Shown: in pieces, positions 3,956 through 12,604 of the stretch
Layout of the letters: each line of letters starts with the position of its first letter
How positions within the stretch are numbered: position 1 is the stretch's first letter
Assembly: GCA_036720245.1 (NCBI GenBank)
Contig: DAIMNI010000056.1
Location: 1-14,737, forward strand
Direction: 5' to 3'
Source: JAAZMA01 sp036720245
GTDB lineage: Bacteria; Bacillota; Clostridia; Tissierellales; Tepidimicrobiaceae
Length of the DNA stretch: 14,737 bases
Translations under genes and position numbers: made by a program
The notes under the pieces: model-generated
Told to the model about the DNA's origin: nothing
The model's input: the letters and a program-made list of their open reading frames with translations, nothing else
Databases searched by the model: none

Positions 3956-6900
3956 ATGGTACATCCTGTTACATACGGGAAAAGAGTCAGGATGAGTTAT
4001 TCACGTATCGACGAAGTATTAGAATTACCAGATTTAATTGAAGTTCAAAGATCTTCTTATGAATGGTTTTTAGACGAAGGTCTAAAAGAAGTATTTGACG
4101 ATATTTCTCCTATCCAAGACTATACTGGGAATCTAATTTTAGAGTTTGTAGATTACCATATATCTGAAGAACCAAAATATAATGAGGACGAAGCAAGAGA
4201 ACGGGATGCAAATTTCTCAGCACCTTTAAAGGTAAAGGTGCGACTTATCAATAAGGAAACTGGAGAAATAAAAGAGCAAGAAGTATTTATGGGAGATTTC
4301 CCTTTGATGACAGAAAAAGGAACCTTCATTATTAATGGAGCGGAAAGAGTAGTAGTAAGTCAATTAGTCAGATCTCCAGGAGTATATTATGCATCAGAAA
4401 TAGATAAGATAGGGGAAAAACTATATTCTTCAACAGTGATTCCTAATAGAGGGGCCTGGCTAGAATATGAATCTGATTCTAATGATATAGTATATGTTAG
4501 AATTGATAGAACTAGAAAGCTTCCCATCACTACTCTATTGAGGGCTTTAGGATTTAAAACTAATGCAGATATAATAGATGCTTTAGGTGAGACGGAAGAA
4601 GTTTTAAAAACTTTAGAGAAGGACAATACTAGTACAGAGGAAGAGGCATTAATTGAAATATACAAGAGATTAAGACCGGGAGAACCACCTACTGTAGAAT
4701 CTGCAAAATCATTGTTAAATAATATGTTTTTCGATCCAAAAAGATACGATTTAGCAAAGGTAGGAAGATATAAATTTAACAAAAAATTAGCTTTATACAA
4801 TAGAATTGTAGGTAGAGAAGCAGCTGAAGATATTATAGATTTAGAAACAGGAGAGCTCTTATTAAGTCAAGGAGAAAAAATTACTAGGCAAAAGGCTATT
4901 GAAATAGAAAACTCTGGCATTAACACAGTAGATATTATTGGAGACAATGGCAAAACAATTCGAGTAATAGGGAACCATTTTGTAAGTAGTAAGGCTTTTA
5001 ATTTACCTTTCTCCCTAGAAGAATTAGGCTTAAAAGAAAAACTATACTACCCTCTTATGAAAGAGTTAATAGAAAACTATGAGGATATGGATGAGTTAAA
5101 AGAAGTAATTAAAGACAGACACAAAGAGATTTCTCCAAAACATATTGTAAAAAGCGATATAATTGCAAGTATAAACTATGAATTTAATTTATTTAATGGA
5201 GTAGGAATGACAGATGATATAGATCATCTGGGCAATAGGAGACTACGTTCTGTAGGGGAACTTTTACAAAATCAATTTAGAATAGGCTTATCTAGAATGG
5301 AAAGAGTAGTTAAAGAAAGAATGACTATTCAAGATGTAGATGTTGCCACACCTCAGGCTTTAATTAATATTAGACCAGTAGTAGCTGCAATGAAGGAATT
5401 TTTTGGGAGTTCTCAATTATCTCAATTTATGGATCAAACTAATCCATTGGCAGAACTAACTCATAAGAGAAGAATGTCTGCTTTAGGACCAGGAGGTTTA
5501 AGTAGAGATAGAGCTGGCTTTGAAGTTAGAGACGTTCATCATTCTCATTATGGTAGAATGTGCCCAATTGAAACACCAGAAGGTCCAAATATTGGGCTTA
5601 TAACATCACTAACAACCTATGCTAGAATTAACGAATATGGCTTTATTGAAGCCCCTTACAGAATTGTAGATAAAGAAAGAGGGGTAGTATTAAACGAAGT
5701 TGAATATATAACTGCCGATGTGGAAGACGAGTTTATAATAGCTCAATCTAATGAGATATTAGATGAAGAAGGTAGATTTGTAAACAAAAGAGTTATAGCA
5801 AGAGGAAAAGATGGGGTTATTGATATATATCCAAGTAATGAAATAGATTATATGGATGTATCTCCTAAGCAAATTGTTTCTGTGGGTACATCTATGATAC
5901 CTTTCTTGGAAAATGACGACGCTAATAGGGCACTAATGGGTGCAAATATGCAGAGACAGGCTGTTCCATTAATAAAAACAGAATCTCCAATAATTGGAAC
6001 AGGTATTGAATACAAGGCAGCTAGAGATTCTGGAGTAGTGGTAATAGGAAAGAACTCTGGTATTGTTAAAAAGGTTAGTTCCCAAGAAATACAAATAGAA
6101 CGGGATGAGGATGGACAAATTGATAGATATAAACTATTGAAATTTAAACGTTCTAATCAAGGAACTACAATTAATCAAAGACCTATAGTAGAAAAGGGCG
6201 AAAGAGTAGAAAAAGGGCAAGTAATTGCAGATGGCCCTAGTACGGAATTGGGAGAAATTGCCCTAGGCAAAAATATCCTAGTAGCCTTTATGACTTGGGA
6301 AGGCTATAACTATGAGGATGCTATATTAATAAGTGAAAAATTGGTAATAGAAGATACATTGACTTCTGTTCATATCGAAGAATATGAATCAGAGGCTAGA
6401 GATACAAAACTTGGTCCAGAAGAAATCACTAGGGATATTCCTAATGTGGGAGAAGATATGTTAAAGGATTTAGACGAATTAGGAATTATTCGAATTGGTG
6501 CAGAAGTAAAATCTGGTGATATTTTAGTAGGTAAGGTAACTCCAAAGGGAGAAACTGAGCTTACTGCAGAAGAAAGACTATTAAGGGCAATTTTTGGTGA
6601 AAAAGCTAGAGAAGTAAGGGATACATCCCTAAGAGTACCCCATGGTGAAACTGGGATTGTAGTAGATGTCAAAATCTTTTCTAGGGAAAATGGAGATGAA
6701 TTATCTCCTGGTGTAAACCAAATGGTAAGAGTATATGTAGCTACTAAGAGAAAGATTTCTGTTGGAGATAAAATGTGTGGTAGACATGGTAATAAAGGGG
6801 TAGTATCTAGAATACTGCCAGAGGAAGATATGCCTTATTTACCAGATGGAACTCCAGTAGAAATAGTTCTTAATCCACTAGGAGTACCTTCTAGAATGAA

Positions 6901-7582
6901 TTTAGGTCAGGTTTTAGAAGTTCATTTAGGCTTAGCAGCTAAAAAACTTGGTTGGCATGTGGCAACCCCTGTATTTGATGGTGCCAGTGATCAGGATATA
7001 ATAGATGCTTTAGAAAAAGCTGAGTATCCAAGTAATGGTAAAATTCAATTAAGAGATGGAAGAACAGGTGAATTTTTCGATAATCCTGTTACAGTAGGTT
7101 ATATGTATATGCTAAAACTACACCATTTAGTTGATGATAAAATCCATGCTAGATCCACAGGACCTTATTCACTAGTTACACAACAGCCTCTTGGTGGTAA
7201 GGCACAATTTGGTGGACAGAGATTTGGAGAAATGGAGGTATGGGCACTAGAGGCCTATGGTGCAGCTCATACATTGCAGGAAATCCTAACTGTAAAATCT
7301 GATGATGTAGTAGGCAGAGTAAAAACTTATGAAGCCATAGTTAAAGGGGAAAATATTCCTAAACCAGGAATTCCAGAATCCTTTAAAGTACTCATTAAGG
7401 AATTACAGTCATTAGCATTAGATGTGAAAATCCTGTCCGAAGGAGACGACGAAGTTGAAATTCAAGAATCCCTTGATGATGATATAGGAGATTTAGAACT
7501 AATGGATGATGAATTAGTAGAAAATGGGATAGATGAAGAGGAACAGGAAAAGCTTAATAATGGTTTTATTGTAGAGGATTAA
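3956..7582 (+). CDS. rpoB: DNA-directed RNA polymerase subunit beta
   Basis: This 1208-residue beta subunit has the family landmarks in order: the N-terminal region with RIDEVLELPDLIEVQ (17-31), the fork loop/rifampicin pocket starting SSQLSQFMDQ (about 486-495), GDKMCGRHGNKG (937-948) near the active site, and the C-terminal RFGEMEVWALEAYGA segment that packs on beta'. It ends with an acidic tail of about 45 residues, making it slightly longer than Bacillus RpoB. Residues matching E. coli D516, H526 and S531 are D493, H503 and S508, all wild type, so rifampicin sensitivity is expected. Start ATG 3956 has AAGGGGTG (3940-3947). No large insertion is seen. rpoC follows after 48 nt. Confidence 0.98.
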   Translation: MVHPVTYGKRVRMSYSRIDEVLELPDLIEVQRSSYEWFLDEGLKEVFDDISPIQDYTGNLILEFVDYHISEEPKYNEDEARERDANFSAPLKVKVRLINKETGEIKEQEVFMGDFPLMTEKGTFIINGAERVVVSQLVRSPGVYYASEIDKIGEKLYSSTVIPNRGAWLEYESDSNDIVYVRIDRTRKLPITTLLRALGFKTNADIIDALGETEEVLKTLEKDNTSTEEEALIEIYKRLRPGEPPTVESAKSLLNNMFFDPKRYDLAKVGRYKFNKKLALYNRIVGREAAEDIIDLETGELLLSQGEKITRQKAIEIENSGINTVDIIGDNGKTIRVIGNHFVSSKAFNLPFSLEELGLKEKLYYPLMKELIENYEDMDELKEVIKDRHKEISPKHIVKSDIIASINYEFNLFNGVGMTDDIDHLGNRRLRSVGELLQNQFRIGLSRMERVVKERMTIQDVDVATPQALINIRPVVAAMKEFFGSSQLSQFMDQTNPLAELTHKRRMSALGPGGLSRDRAGFEVRDVHHSHYGRMCPIETPEGPNIGLITSLTTYARINEYGFIEAPYRIVDKERGVVLNEVEYITADVEDEFIIAQSNEILDEEGRFVNKRVIARGKDGVIDIYPSNEIDYMDVSPKQIVSVGTSMIPFLENDDANRALMGANMQRQAVPLIKTESPIIGTGIEYKAARDSGVVVIGKNSGIVKKVSSQEIQIERDEDGQIDRYKLLKFKRSNQGTTINQRPIVEKGERVEKGQVIADGPSTELGEIALGKNILVAFMTWEGYNYEDAILISEKLVIEDTLTSVHIEEYESEARDTKLGPEEITRDIPNVGEDMLKDLDELGIIRIGAEVKSGDILVGKVTPKGETELTAEERLLRAIFGEKAREVRDTSLRVPHGETGIVVDVKIFSRENGDELSPGVNQMVRVYVATKRKISVGDKMCGRHGNKGVVSRILPEEDMPYLPDGTPVEIVLNPLGVPSRMNLGQVLEVHLGLAAKKLGWHVATPVFDGASDQDIIDALEKAEYPSNGKIQLRDGRTGEFFDNPVTVGYMYMLKLHHLVDDKIHARSTGPYSLVTQQPLGGKAQFGGQRFGEMEVWALEAYGAAHTLQEILTVKSDDVVGRVKTYEAIVKGENIPKPGIPESFKVLIKELQSLALDVKILSEGDDEVEIQESLDDDIGDLELMDDELVENGIDEEEQEKLNNGFIVED

Positions 7583-7613
7583 AATTTTTAAATATAATTT
7601 TAACTTATTATAG

Positions 7614-7633
7614 AAAGGAGAGAAAGCTCCTTG
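7614..7633 (+). promoter_or_regulatory. rpoC ribosome binding site able to pair with its own start codon
   Basis: The Shine-Dalgarno AAAGGAG (7614-7620) lies 10 nt before TTG 7631. Its AAGGAG (7615-7620) is an exact complement of CTCCTT (7627-7632), which includes the first two bases of the start codon; the loop is AGAAAG. This 6-bp hairpin would hide both the Shine-Dalgarno and the start. Confidence 0.6.
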
Positions 7634-10600
7634 TTTGAATTAAATACATTTGATTCAATTAAAATTGGTCTAGCATCTCCAGAAAAGATTAGGCAATGGT
7701 CAAAAGGAGAAGTAAAAAAACCGGAAACCATAAATTACAGAACCTTAAAACCTGAAAAGGAAGGTCTATTTTGTGAAAAAATATTTGGACCTACAAAGGA
7801 CTGGGAATGTCATTGTGGCAAATACAAAAGGGTTAGATATAAGGGAGTAGTTTGTGATAGATGTGGAGTAGAGGTAACAAAGTCTAAAGTAAGACGTGAA
7901 AGAATGGGGCATATAGAATTAGCTGCTCCTGTATCCCATATTTGGTATTTTAAAGGAATACCTAGTAGAATGGGATTGATATTGGATATGTCTCCTAGAT
8001 CTTTGGAAAAAGTCCTTTATTTTGCCTCCTATATTGTAATAAATGGTGGAGATACTCCATTATATGAAAAACAATTATTGCCAGAACCAGAATATAGAGA
8101 AGCACAAGAAAAGTATGGCAATCAATTTAAGGCAATGATGGGAGCAGAAGCCATAAAGGAATTGCTAGCTAATATTGATTTAGATCAGGAAGCTAAGGAT
8201 TTAAAACTACAGCTTAAGGATGCAACTGGACAGAAAAAGACTAGAATAATTAGAAGGCTGGAAGTTGTAGAGGCATTTAGGACCTCAGGCAATAGACCAG
8301 AATGGATGATACTAGATGTAATTCCAGTTATACCACCAGATTTAAGACCTATGGTTCAATTGGATGGTGGCAGATTTGCAACTTCAGATTTAAACGATCT
8401 TTATAGAAGAGTTATTAATAGAAATAATAGATTAAAAAGGCTTTTAGACTTAGGAGCACCAGATATAATAGTTAGAAATGAAAAACGAATGTTACAAGAA
8501 GCAGTAGATGCTTTAATAGATAATGGTAGAAGAGGGAGACCTGTTACAGGTCCTGGGAATAGACCTTTAAAATCCCTATCTGATATGTTAAAGGGTAAAC
8601 AAGGAAGGTTCAGGCAAAATCTATTAGGTAAAAGAGTTGACTACTCTGGCCGTTCAGTAATAGTAGTAGGGCCAGAATTAAAATTCCATCAATGTGGACT
8701 TCCTAAGAAAATGGCTTTGGAGCTGTTTAAGCCCTTTGTTATGAAAAAGCTAGTACAGGAAGGCCATGCACACAATATAAAATCTGCAAAGCGAATGGTA
8801 GAAAGAATGAAACCAGCAGTATGGGACGTATTAGATGAAGTTATTAAAGATCATCCTGTACTATTGAATAGAGCCCCTACATTGCACAGATTAGGGATTC
8901 AAGCCTTTGAGCCCGTATTGGTGGAAGGGAAGGCTATTAAATTACATCCCCTAGCTTGCACAGCGTATAATGCAGACTTTGATGGGGATCAAATGGCAGT
9001 CCATGTGCCTTTATCCATGGAAGCTCAGGCAGAAGCAAGACTCCTCATGCTATCAGTAAACAATATCTTAGCACCTAAAGATGGGAAACCAATTACCACA
9101 CCTACTCAAGACATGGTATTAGGCAGTTATTATTTAACTGTAGAAAATCCAGGAGAAGATGGTGAAGGGAAAATCTTTAAGGATTATGATGAAATGCTAC
9201 AAGCTTATTATAATGGAGATATAGGAATTCATGCTAAGGTAAAGGTGAGAAAAAAATTATATAGTGAAGATAGGGGACAATTAGTCGAAAGTACAGTAGG
9301 AAGATTTATATTTAATGAGCATATACCACAGGATTTAGGATATATAGACAGAGAAAAGGATAAATATTCTTTAGAAATAGATAAATTAGTAGATAAAAAA
9401 GCTTTAGCAGTTATAGTAGAAAAATGCTATAGAAAGCATGGAAATATTGTAACGGCAGAAGTTTTAGACTATATTAAGGAAATGGGATTTCACTATTCTA
9501 CTAAAGGTGCCATTACCATTAGTATGGGCGATATTGACGTACCAAAGGAAAAAGCTGAGTTATTAGGAAAAGCAGAGGAAGAAGTAGATAAATTTGAAAA
9601 ATCCTATAGAAGAGGACTTATTTCCAATAAGGAAAGATATGAAAAAGTAATTGAAATTTGGAATAGGACTACGGAAGAAGTTACAGATACTTTAATGAAC
9701 GGCTTAGACCCCATGAATGATATTTATATTATGGCTCATTCAGGGGCTAGAGGTAGCAAAAATCAAATTAGACAATTGGCTGGTATGAGGGGATTAATGG
9801 CCTCTGCATCTGGTAAAACCATAGAAATTCCAATTAAATCTAACTTTAGGGAAGGATTAGATGTATTAGAATTCTTTGTATCTACTCATGGTTCCAGAAA
9901 GGGATTGGCAGATACAGCACTGAGAACTGCAGACTCTGGTTATTTAACCAGAAGATTAGTAGATGTTAGTCAAGATGTGATTATAAGAGAAGATGATTGT
10001 GGAACAGATAAATATTTAGTTGCTAAGGATTTTAAAGATGGCAGAGAAGTAATAGAGGAGTTAAAAGATAGAATAATAGGTAGATATTCTGTGGAGGATG
10101 TATTAAATCCAGAAACAGGAGAAATCATAGTAAATAAAGATGAAATAATCACAGAAGATGCTGCAGATATGATTCATAAATCAGGTATAAAAGAGGTAAA
10201 AGTAAGATCCGTTTTAGGATGTAGGACCAGACATGGAGTATGTGCTAAATGTTATGGTAGAAATTTAGCTACAGGGGACCCAGTTAATGTAGGTGAAGCA
10301 GTAGGTACTATTGCAGCCCAATCTATAGGTGAACCTGGAACTCAGCTTACAATGCGTACATTCCATACAGGTGGCGTAGCTGGTGCCGATATAACTCAAG
10401 GTTTACCAAGAGTTGAGGAGTTGTTTGAAGCCAGAAAGCCAAAGGGCTTGGCCATTATTTCTGAAATATCTGGGGAAATAAGCGTAAGTGAAACTAAGAA
10501 AAAGAAAGAAGTAGTAGTTACAGCTAAGGATGGGGAAACTAAAAGTTATACGGTAACTTATGGTTCTAGATTTAAAGTAAGGCCAGGAGATTTTGTAGAA

Positions 10601-11164
10601 GCTGGAGATGAAATTACTGAAGGTTCCGTAAACCCTCATGATATTTTGAAAATAAAAGGCGTTCATGGTGTTCAGGATTATCTAGTAAAAGAAGTTCAAA
10701 GAGTCTACAGGCTTCAAGGTGTAGATATAGATGATAAACATATTGAAATAATTGTAAGACAAATGTTATCCAAAGTAAAAATAGAAGAACAAGGAGATAC
10801 AGATTTATTACCAGGTTCTTTAGTATATTTATATGATTTTGAAGATATTAACGAAAAGATTTCGGAGGCTGGAGGGAAACCAGCAGTTGGTAGGCGTACC
10901 CTTTTGGGAATAACCAAAGCTTCTTTAGCTACAGAATCCTTCTTATCTGCCGCCTCTTTCCAAGAGACCACTAGGGTATTGACAGAGGCAGCTATAAAGG
11001 GTAAAAAAGATGATTTAATAGGCTTAAAGGAAAATGTTATAATTGGGAAGCTAATTCCAGCAGGAACTGGTATGAAAAGATATAAAAATATTGATATAGT
11101 ATATGAAGATGAAGAAATGGAAAGTTTAATAGAAGAAAAACATATTGACAGCACAATTAACTGA
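7631..11164 (+). CDS. rpoC: DNA-directed RNA polymerase subunit beta'
   Basis: This 1177-residue beta' subunit holds the catalytic centre: NADFDGD at 447-453 gives the three Mg-binding aspartates D449, D451 and D453. The first zinc site uses C60, C62, C75 and C78; the second uses C790, C864, C871 and C874. The trigger loop LTMRTFHTGG (906-915) keeps M908 and H912. The length is close to Bacillus RpoC (about 1200), without the large insertion seen in Proteobacteria. TTG 7631 is the start because it gives the family N-terminus (FELNTFDSIKIGLASPEKI) and follows AAAGGAG (7614-7620). Its last codons overlap the promoter of the next operon. Confidence 0.98.
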   Translation: MFELNTFDSIKIGLASPEKIRQWSKGEVKKPETINYRTLKPEKEGLFCEKIFGPTKDWECHCGKYKRVRYKGVVCDRCGVEVTKSKVRRERMGHIELAAPVSHIWYFKGIPSRMGLILDMSPRSLEKVLYFASYIVINGGDTPLYEKQLLPEPEYREAQEKYGNQFKAMMGAEAIKELLANIDLDQEAKDLKLQLKDATGQKKTRIIRRLEVVEAFRTSGNRPEWMILDVIPVIPPDLRPMVQLDGGRFATSDLNDLYRRVINRNNRLKRLLDLGAPDIIVRNEKRMLQEAVDALIDNGRRGRPVTGPGNRPLKSLSDMLKGKQGRFRQNLLGKRVDYSGRSVIVVGPELKFHQCGLPKKMALELFKPFVMKKLVQEGHAHNIKSAKRMVERMKPAVWDVLDEVIKDHPVLLNRAPTLHRLGIQAFEPVLVEGKAIKLHPLACTAYNADFDGDQMAVHVPLSMEAQAEARLLMLSVNNILAPKDGKPITTPTQDMVLGSYYLTVENPGEDGEGKIFKDYDEMLQAYYNGDIGIHAKVKVRKKLYSEDRGQLVESTVGRFIFNEHIPQDLGYIDREKDKYSLEIDKLVDKKALAVIVEKCYRKHGNIVTAEVLDYIKEMGFHYSTKGAITISMGDIDVPKEKAELLGKAEEEVDKFEKSYRRGLISNKERYEKVIEIWNRTTEEVTDTLMNGLDPMNDIYIMAHSGARGSKNQIRQLAGMRGLMASASGKTIEIPIKSNFREGLDVLEFFVSTHGSRKGLADTALRTADSGYLTRRLVDVSQDVIIREDDCGTDKYLVAKDFKDGREVIEELKDRIIGRYSVEDVLNPETGEIIVNKDEIITEDAADMIHKSGIKEVKVRSVLGCRTRHGVCAKCYGRNLATGDPVNVGEAVGTIAAQSIGEPGTQLTMRTFHTGGVAGADITQGLPRVEELFEARKPKGLAIISEISGEISVSETKKKKEVVVTAKDGETKSYTVTYGSRFKVRPGDFVEAGDEITEGSVNPHDILKIKGVHGVQDYLVKEVQRVYRLQGVDIDDKHIEIIVRQMLSKVKIEEQGDTDLLPGSLVYLYDFEDINEKISEAGGKPAVGRRTLLGITKASLATESFLSAASFQETTRVLTEAAIKGKKDDLIGLKENVIIGKLIPAGTGMKRYKNIDIVYEDEEMESLIEEKHIDSTIN

Positions 11165-11173
11165 TGATAAAAT
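11145..11173 (+). promoter_or_regulatory. Strong str-operon promoter embedded in the 3' end of rpoC
   Basis: A perfect TTGACA (11145-11150) and TAAAAT (11168-11173) are separated by exactly 17 bp, and TGA before the -10 adds an extended -10 element. The -35 lies within rpoC codons and the -10 begins 4 nt after the rpoC stop. Transcription would start near 11179-11182 and produce a leader of about 93 nt before rplGB. The spacing and match are among the best in the window. Confidence 0.85.
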
Positions 11174-11212
11174 GTATAAGTGTGTAAAAATACAGTGGAC
11201 TCTTTGATAACA

Positions 11213-11248
11213 TAAAGATTATGTGGACAGATGTCCACATAATCTTTA
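11213..11248 (+). promoter_or_regulatory. Perfect 16-bp hairpin in the leader of the str operon
   Basis: The arm 11213-11228 (TAAAGATTATGTGGAC) pairs without mismatch with 11233-11248 over an AGAT loop. Only three T are present, all inside the stem, and AAATG follows, so it is not a canonical intrinsic terminator. It sits between the str promoter and the rplGB Shine-Dalgarno. It could stabilise mRNA ends, be an RNase III-type processing site, or be an inefficient terminator of rpoBC. The 5' arm's GTGGAC also occurs at 11195-11200, offering an alternative partner for GTCCAC. Confidence 0.6.
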
Positions 11249-11273
11249 AAATGTTTAAAAGGAGGGGAAAATT

Positions 11274-11516
11274 ATGGTATCTAGACTCGATGATGATAAC
11301 AAAATAGTAGGCACTAAACAGGTTAAAAGGGCAATAAATAATGAAGATGTAGAAATTGTATATATAGCAAAAGATGCTGATGGAAAAATAATAGACGAAA
11401 TAATAAAAACTTGTGATGAAAAACAAATTGAAATAATATATGTGGATACCATGGAAGAACTAGGGAGTTTATGTAAAATTGATGTTAATGCGGCTACTGC
11501 TGCATTATTAAAATAA
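11274..11516 (+). CDS. rplGB: L7Ae-family kink-turn-binding ribosomal protein (YbxF type)
   Basis: This 80-residue protein belongs to the L7Ae/L30e/S12e/Gadd45 fold. It resembles Bacillus YbxF, with GTKQ at 13-16, the AKDAD segment at 32-36 and the C-terminal AATAALL. In Bacillus this protein binds kink-turn RNA and associates with ribosomes in exponential growth; its exact role is unclear. Position directly before rpsL is the conserved Firmicutes context. Start ATG 11274 has AGGAGGGG (11260-11266). It is the first gene after the promoter in the end of rpoC and lies 31 nt before rpsL. Confidence 0.9.
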   Translation: MVSRLDDDNKIVGTKQVKRAINNEDVEIVYIAKDADGKIIDEIIKTCDEKQIEIIYVDTMEELGSLCKIDVNAATAALLK

Positions 11517-11547
11517 ATTAAATTAAATATATAAGGGAGGTGCAACA

Positions 11548-11961
11548 ATGCCAACAATTAATCAATTAATTAGGAAGGGCAGGAAAAAAGTAGAATATAA
11601 ATCTAAATCCCCAGCTTTAGGTGTAAACTATAATTCACTTAAAAAAGATACTACTACAGTTAATTCACCACAAAAAAGGGGAGTTTGTACTGCCGTAAGG
11701 ACTGTTACTCCAAAGAAACCTAATTCAGCTTTAAGAAAAGTAGCTAGAGTTAGACTTACAAATCAAACAGAAGTTGCAGCATATATTCCTGGAATAGGAC
11801 ATAATCTACAGGAACACAGTGTGGTTCTAATAAGAGGTGGTAGGGTTAAGGACTTACCTGGTGTTAGATATCATGTTGTAAGAGGAACATTAGACGCTGC
11901 AGGAGTTGAAGGTAGAATGCAGTCTAGATCCAAATATGGAGCTAAAAGACCTAAAAAATAA
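11548..11961 (+). CDS. rpsL: 30S ribosomal protein S12
   Basis: This 137-residue S12 sits at the decoding centre and influences accuracy. It has the Gram-positive N-terminus MPTINQLIRKGR, then PQKRGVC (41-47), TPKKPNSALRK (54-64), GHNLQEHSVVLIRGGRVKDLPGVRYH and a basic tail. Lysines matching the E. coli streptomycin-resistance positions 43 and 88 are K56 and K101, both present, so no S12-based streptomycin resistance is predicted. The loop at about 13-40 is longer than in E. coli but normal for Firmicutes. Start ATG 11548 follows AGGGAGGTG (11534-11542). Confidence 0.97.
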   Translation: MPTINQLIRKGRKKVEYKSKSPALGVNYNSLKKDTTTVNSPQKRGVCTAVRTVTPKKPNSALRKVARVRLTNQTEVAAYIPGIGHNLQEHSVVLIRGGRVKDLPGVRYHVVRGTLDAAGVEGRMQSRSKYGAKRPKK

Positions 11962-11964
11962 TTG

Positions 11965-11973
11965 TGCTATAAT
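11965..11973 (+). promoter_or_regulatory. Candidate extended -10 promoter before rpsG
   Basis: TGCTATAAT at 11965-11973 is a perfect extended -10 element, starting 4 nt after the rpsL stop codon. The base positions for a -35 (about 11945-11950, AAAGAC) do not match TTGACA. An extra start point for rpsG-fusA-tuf is possible, but A/T-rich DNA yields such matches by chance. Confidence 0.4.
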
Positions 11974-11977
11974 GCGA

Positions 11978-12058
11978 TGGAATTATTCCAATTAATATAT
12001 ATATTGCATTTAGTGCACAGCGGCAGAATATCTGTCGAGTACCAATGAATTTACTATA
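11978..12058 (+). promoter_or_regulatory. Structured rpsL-rpsG spacer, possible S7 control site
   Basis: The 119-nt gap is long for this operon. It contains TGGAA-TTA-TTCCA (11978-11990), the more GC-rich CGGCAG-AATAT-CTGTCG (about 12019-12035, one G-U pair), and a possible closing helix between TTTAGT and the ACTATAAA just before the Shine-Dalgarno. In E. coli S7 represses through the rpsL-rpsG intercistronic RNA; whether this spacer does the same is inference, and I see no clear copy of the 16S S7 site. Confidence 0.4.
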
Positions 12059-12080
12059 AATGGTTAAGGAGGGAAGCAAA

Positions 12081-12551
12081 GTGCCAAGAAAAGGATATAT
12101 TGCAAAAAGAGAAGTAATGCCAGACCCAATATACAATGATATTGTAGTAACTAAACTTATCAATAATATTATGTTAGATGGTAAGAAAGGTACTGCTCAA
12201 AGAATTGTATATGGTGCCTTTGATTATATAGAAGAACAAACAGGCGAAGAACCATTAGAAGTATTCTATAAAGCTATGAACAATGTAATGCCTGTATTAG
12301 AAGTAAAGGGAAGACGTATTGGTGGTGCTACTTATCAGGTACCAATAGAGGTTAGACCTGAGAGAAGAGAAACTTTAGGTCTTCGTTGGATGGTTCGCTA
12401 TTCTAGAGGAAGAGGCGAGCGTACTATGGAAGAAAGATTAGCAAAAGAAATAATAGATGCTGCTAATAATACTGGTGCATCTGTTAAGAAAAGAGAAGAA
12501 ACTCATAAGATGGCAGAAGCAAATAAGGCATTCGCTCATTATAGATGGTAG
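12081..12551 (+). CDS. rpsG: 30S ribosomal protein S7
   Basis: This 156-residue S7 is a primary 16S rRNA binding protein that organises the head of the small subunit near the E site. It begins MPRKGYIAKREVMPDPIYND, contains VEVRPERR-type sequence (IEVRPERRETLGLRW) and ends HKMAEANKAFAHYRW, all diagnostic. Start GTG 12081 gives the family N-terminus and follows AAGGAGGG (12066-12073) at 7 nt; the in-frame ATG at 12060 lies upstream of that Shine-Dalgarno and would add seven unrelated residues. fusA begins 53 nt after its stop. Confidence 0.97.
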   Translation: MPRKGYIAKREVMPDPIYNDIVVTKLINNIMLDGKKGTAQRIVYGAFDYIEEQTGEEPLEVFYKAMNNVMPVLEVKGRRIGGATYQVPIEVRPERRETLGLRWMVRYSRGRGERTMEERLAKEIIDAANNTGASVKKREETHKMAEANKAFAHYRW

Positions 12552-12604
12552 TTTTAAATATTGGAATCTATTAAGGGGGACATATATAGGAAGGAGGGAA
12601 TATT

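Noticed and set aside
5410..5480. Rifampicin-resistance changes in RpoB
   Set aside because: The residues matching E. coli D516, H526 and S531 are D493, H503 and S508, the sensitive form.
12060..12080. ATG start for rpsG at 12060
   Set aside because: It lies upstream of the AAGGAGGG site and would add residues not found in S7. GTG 12081 gives the conserved MPRKGY start.
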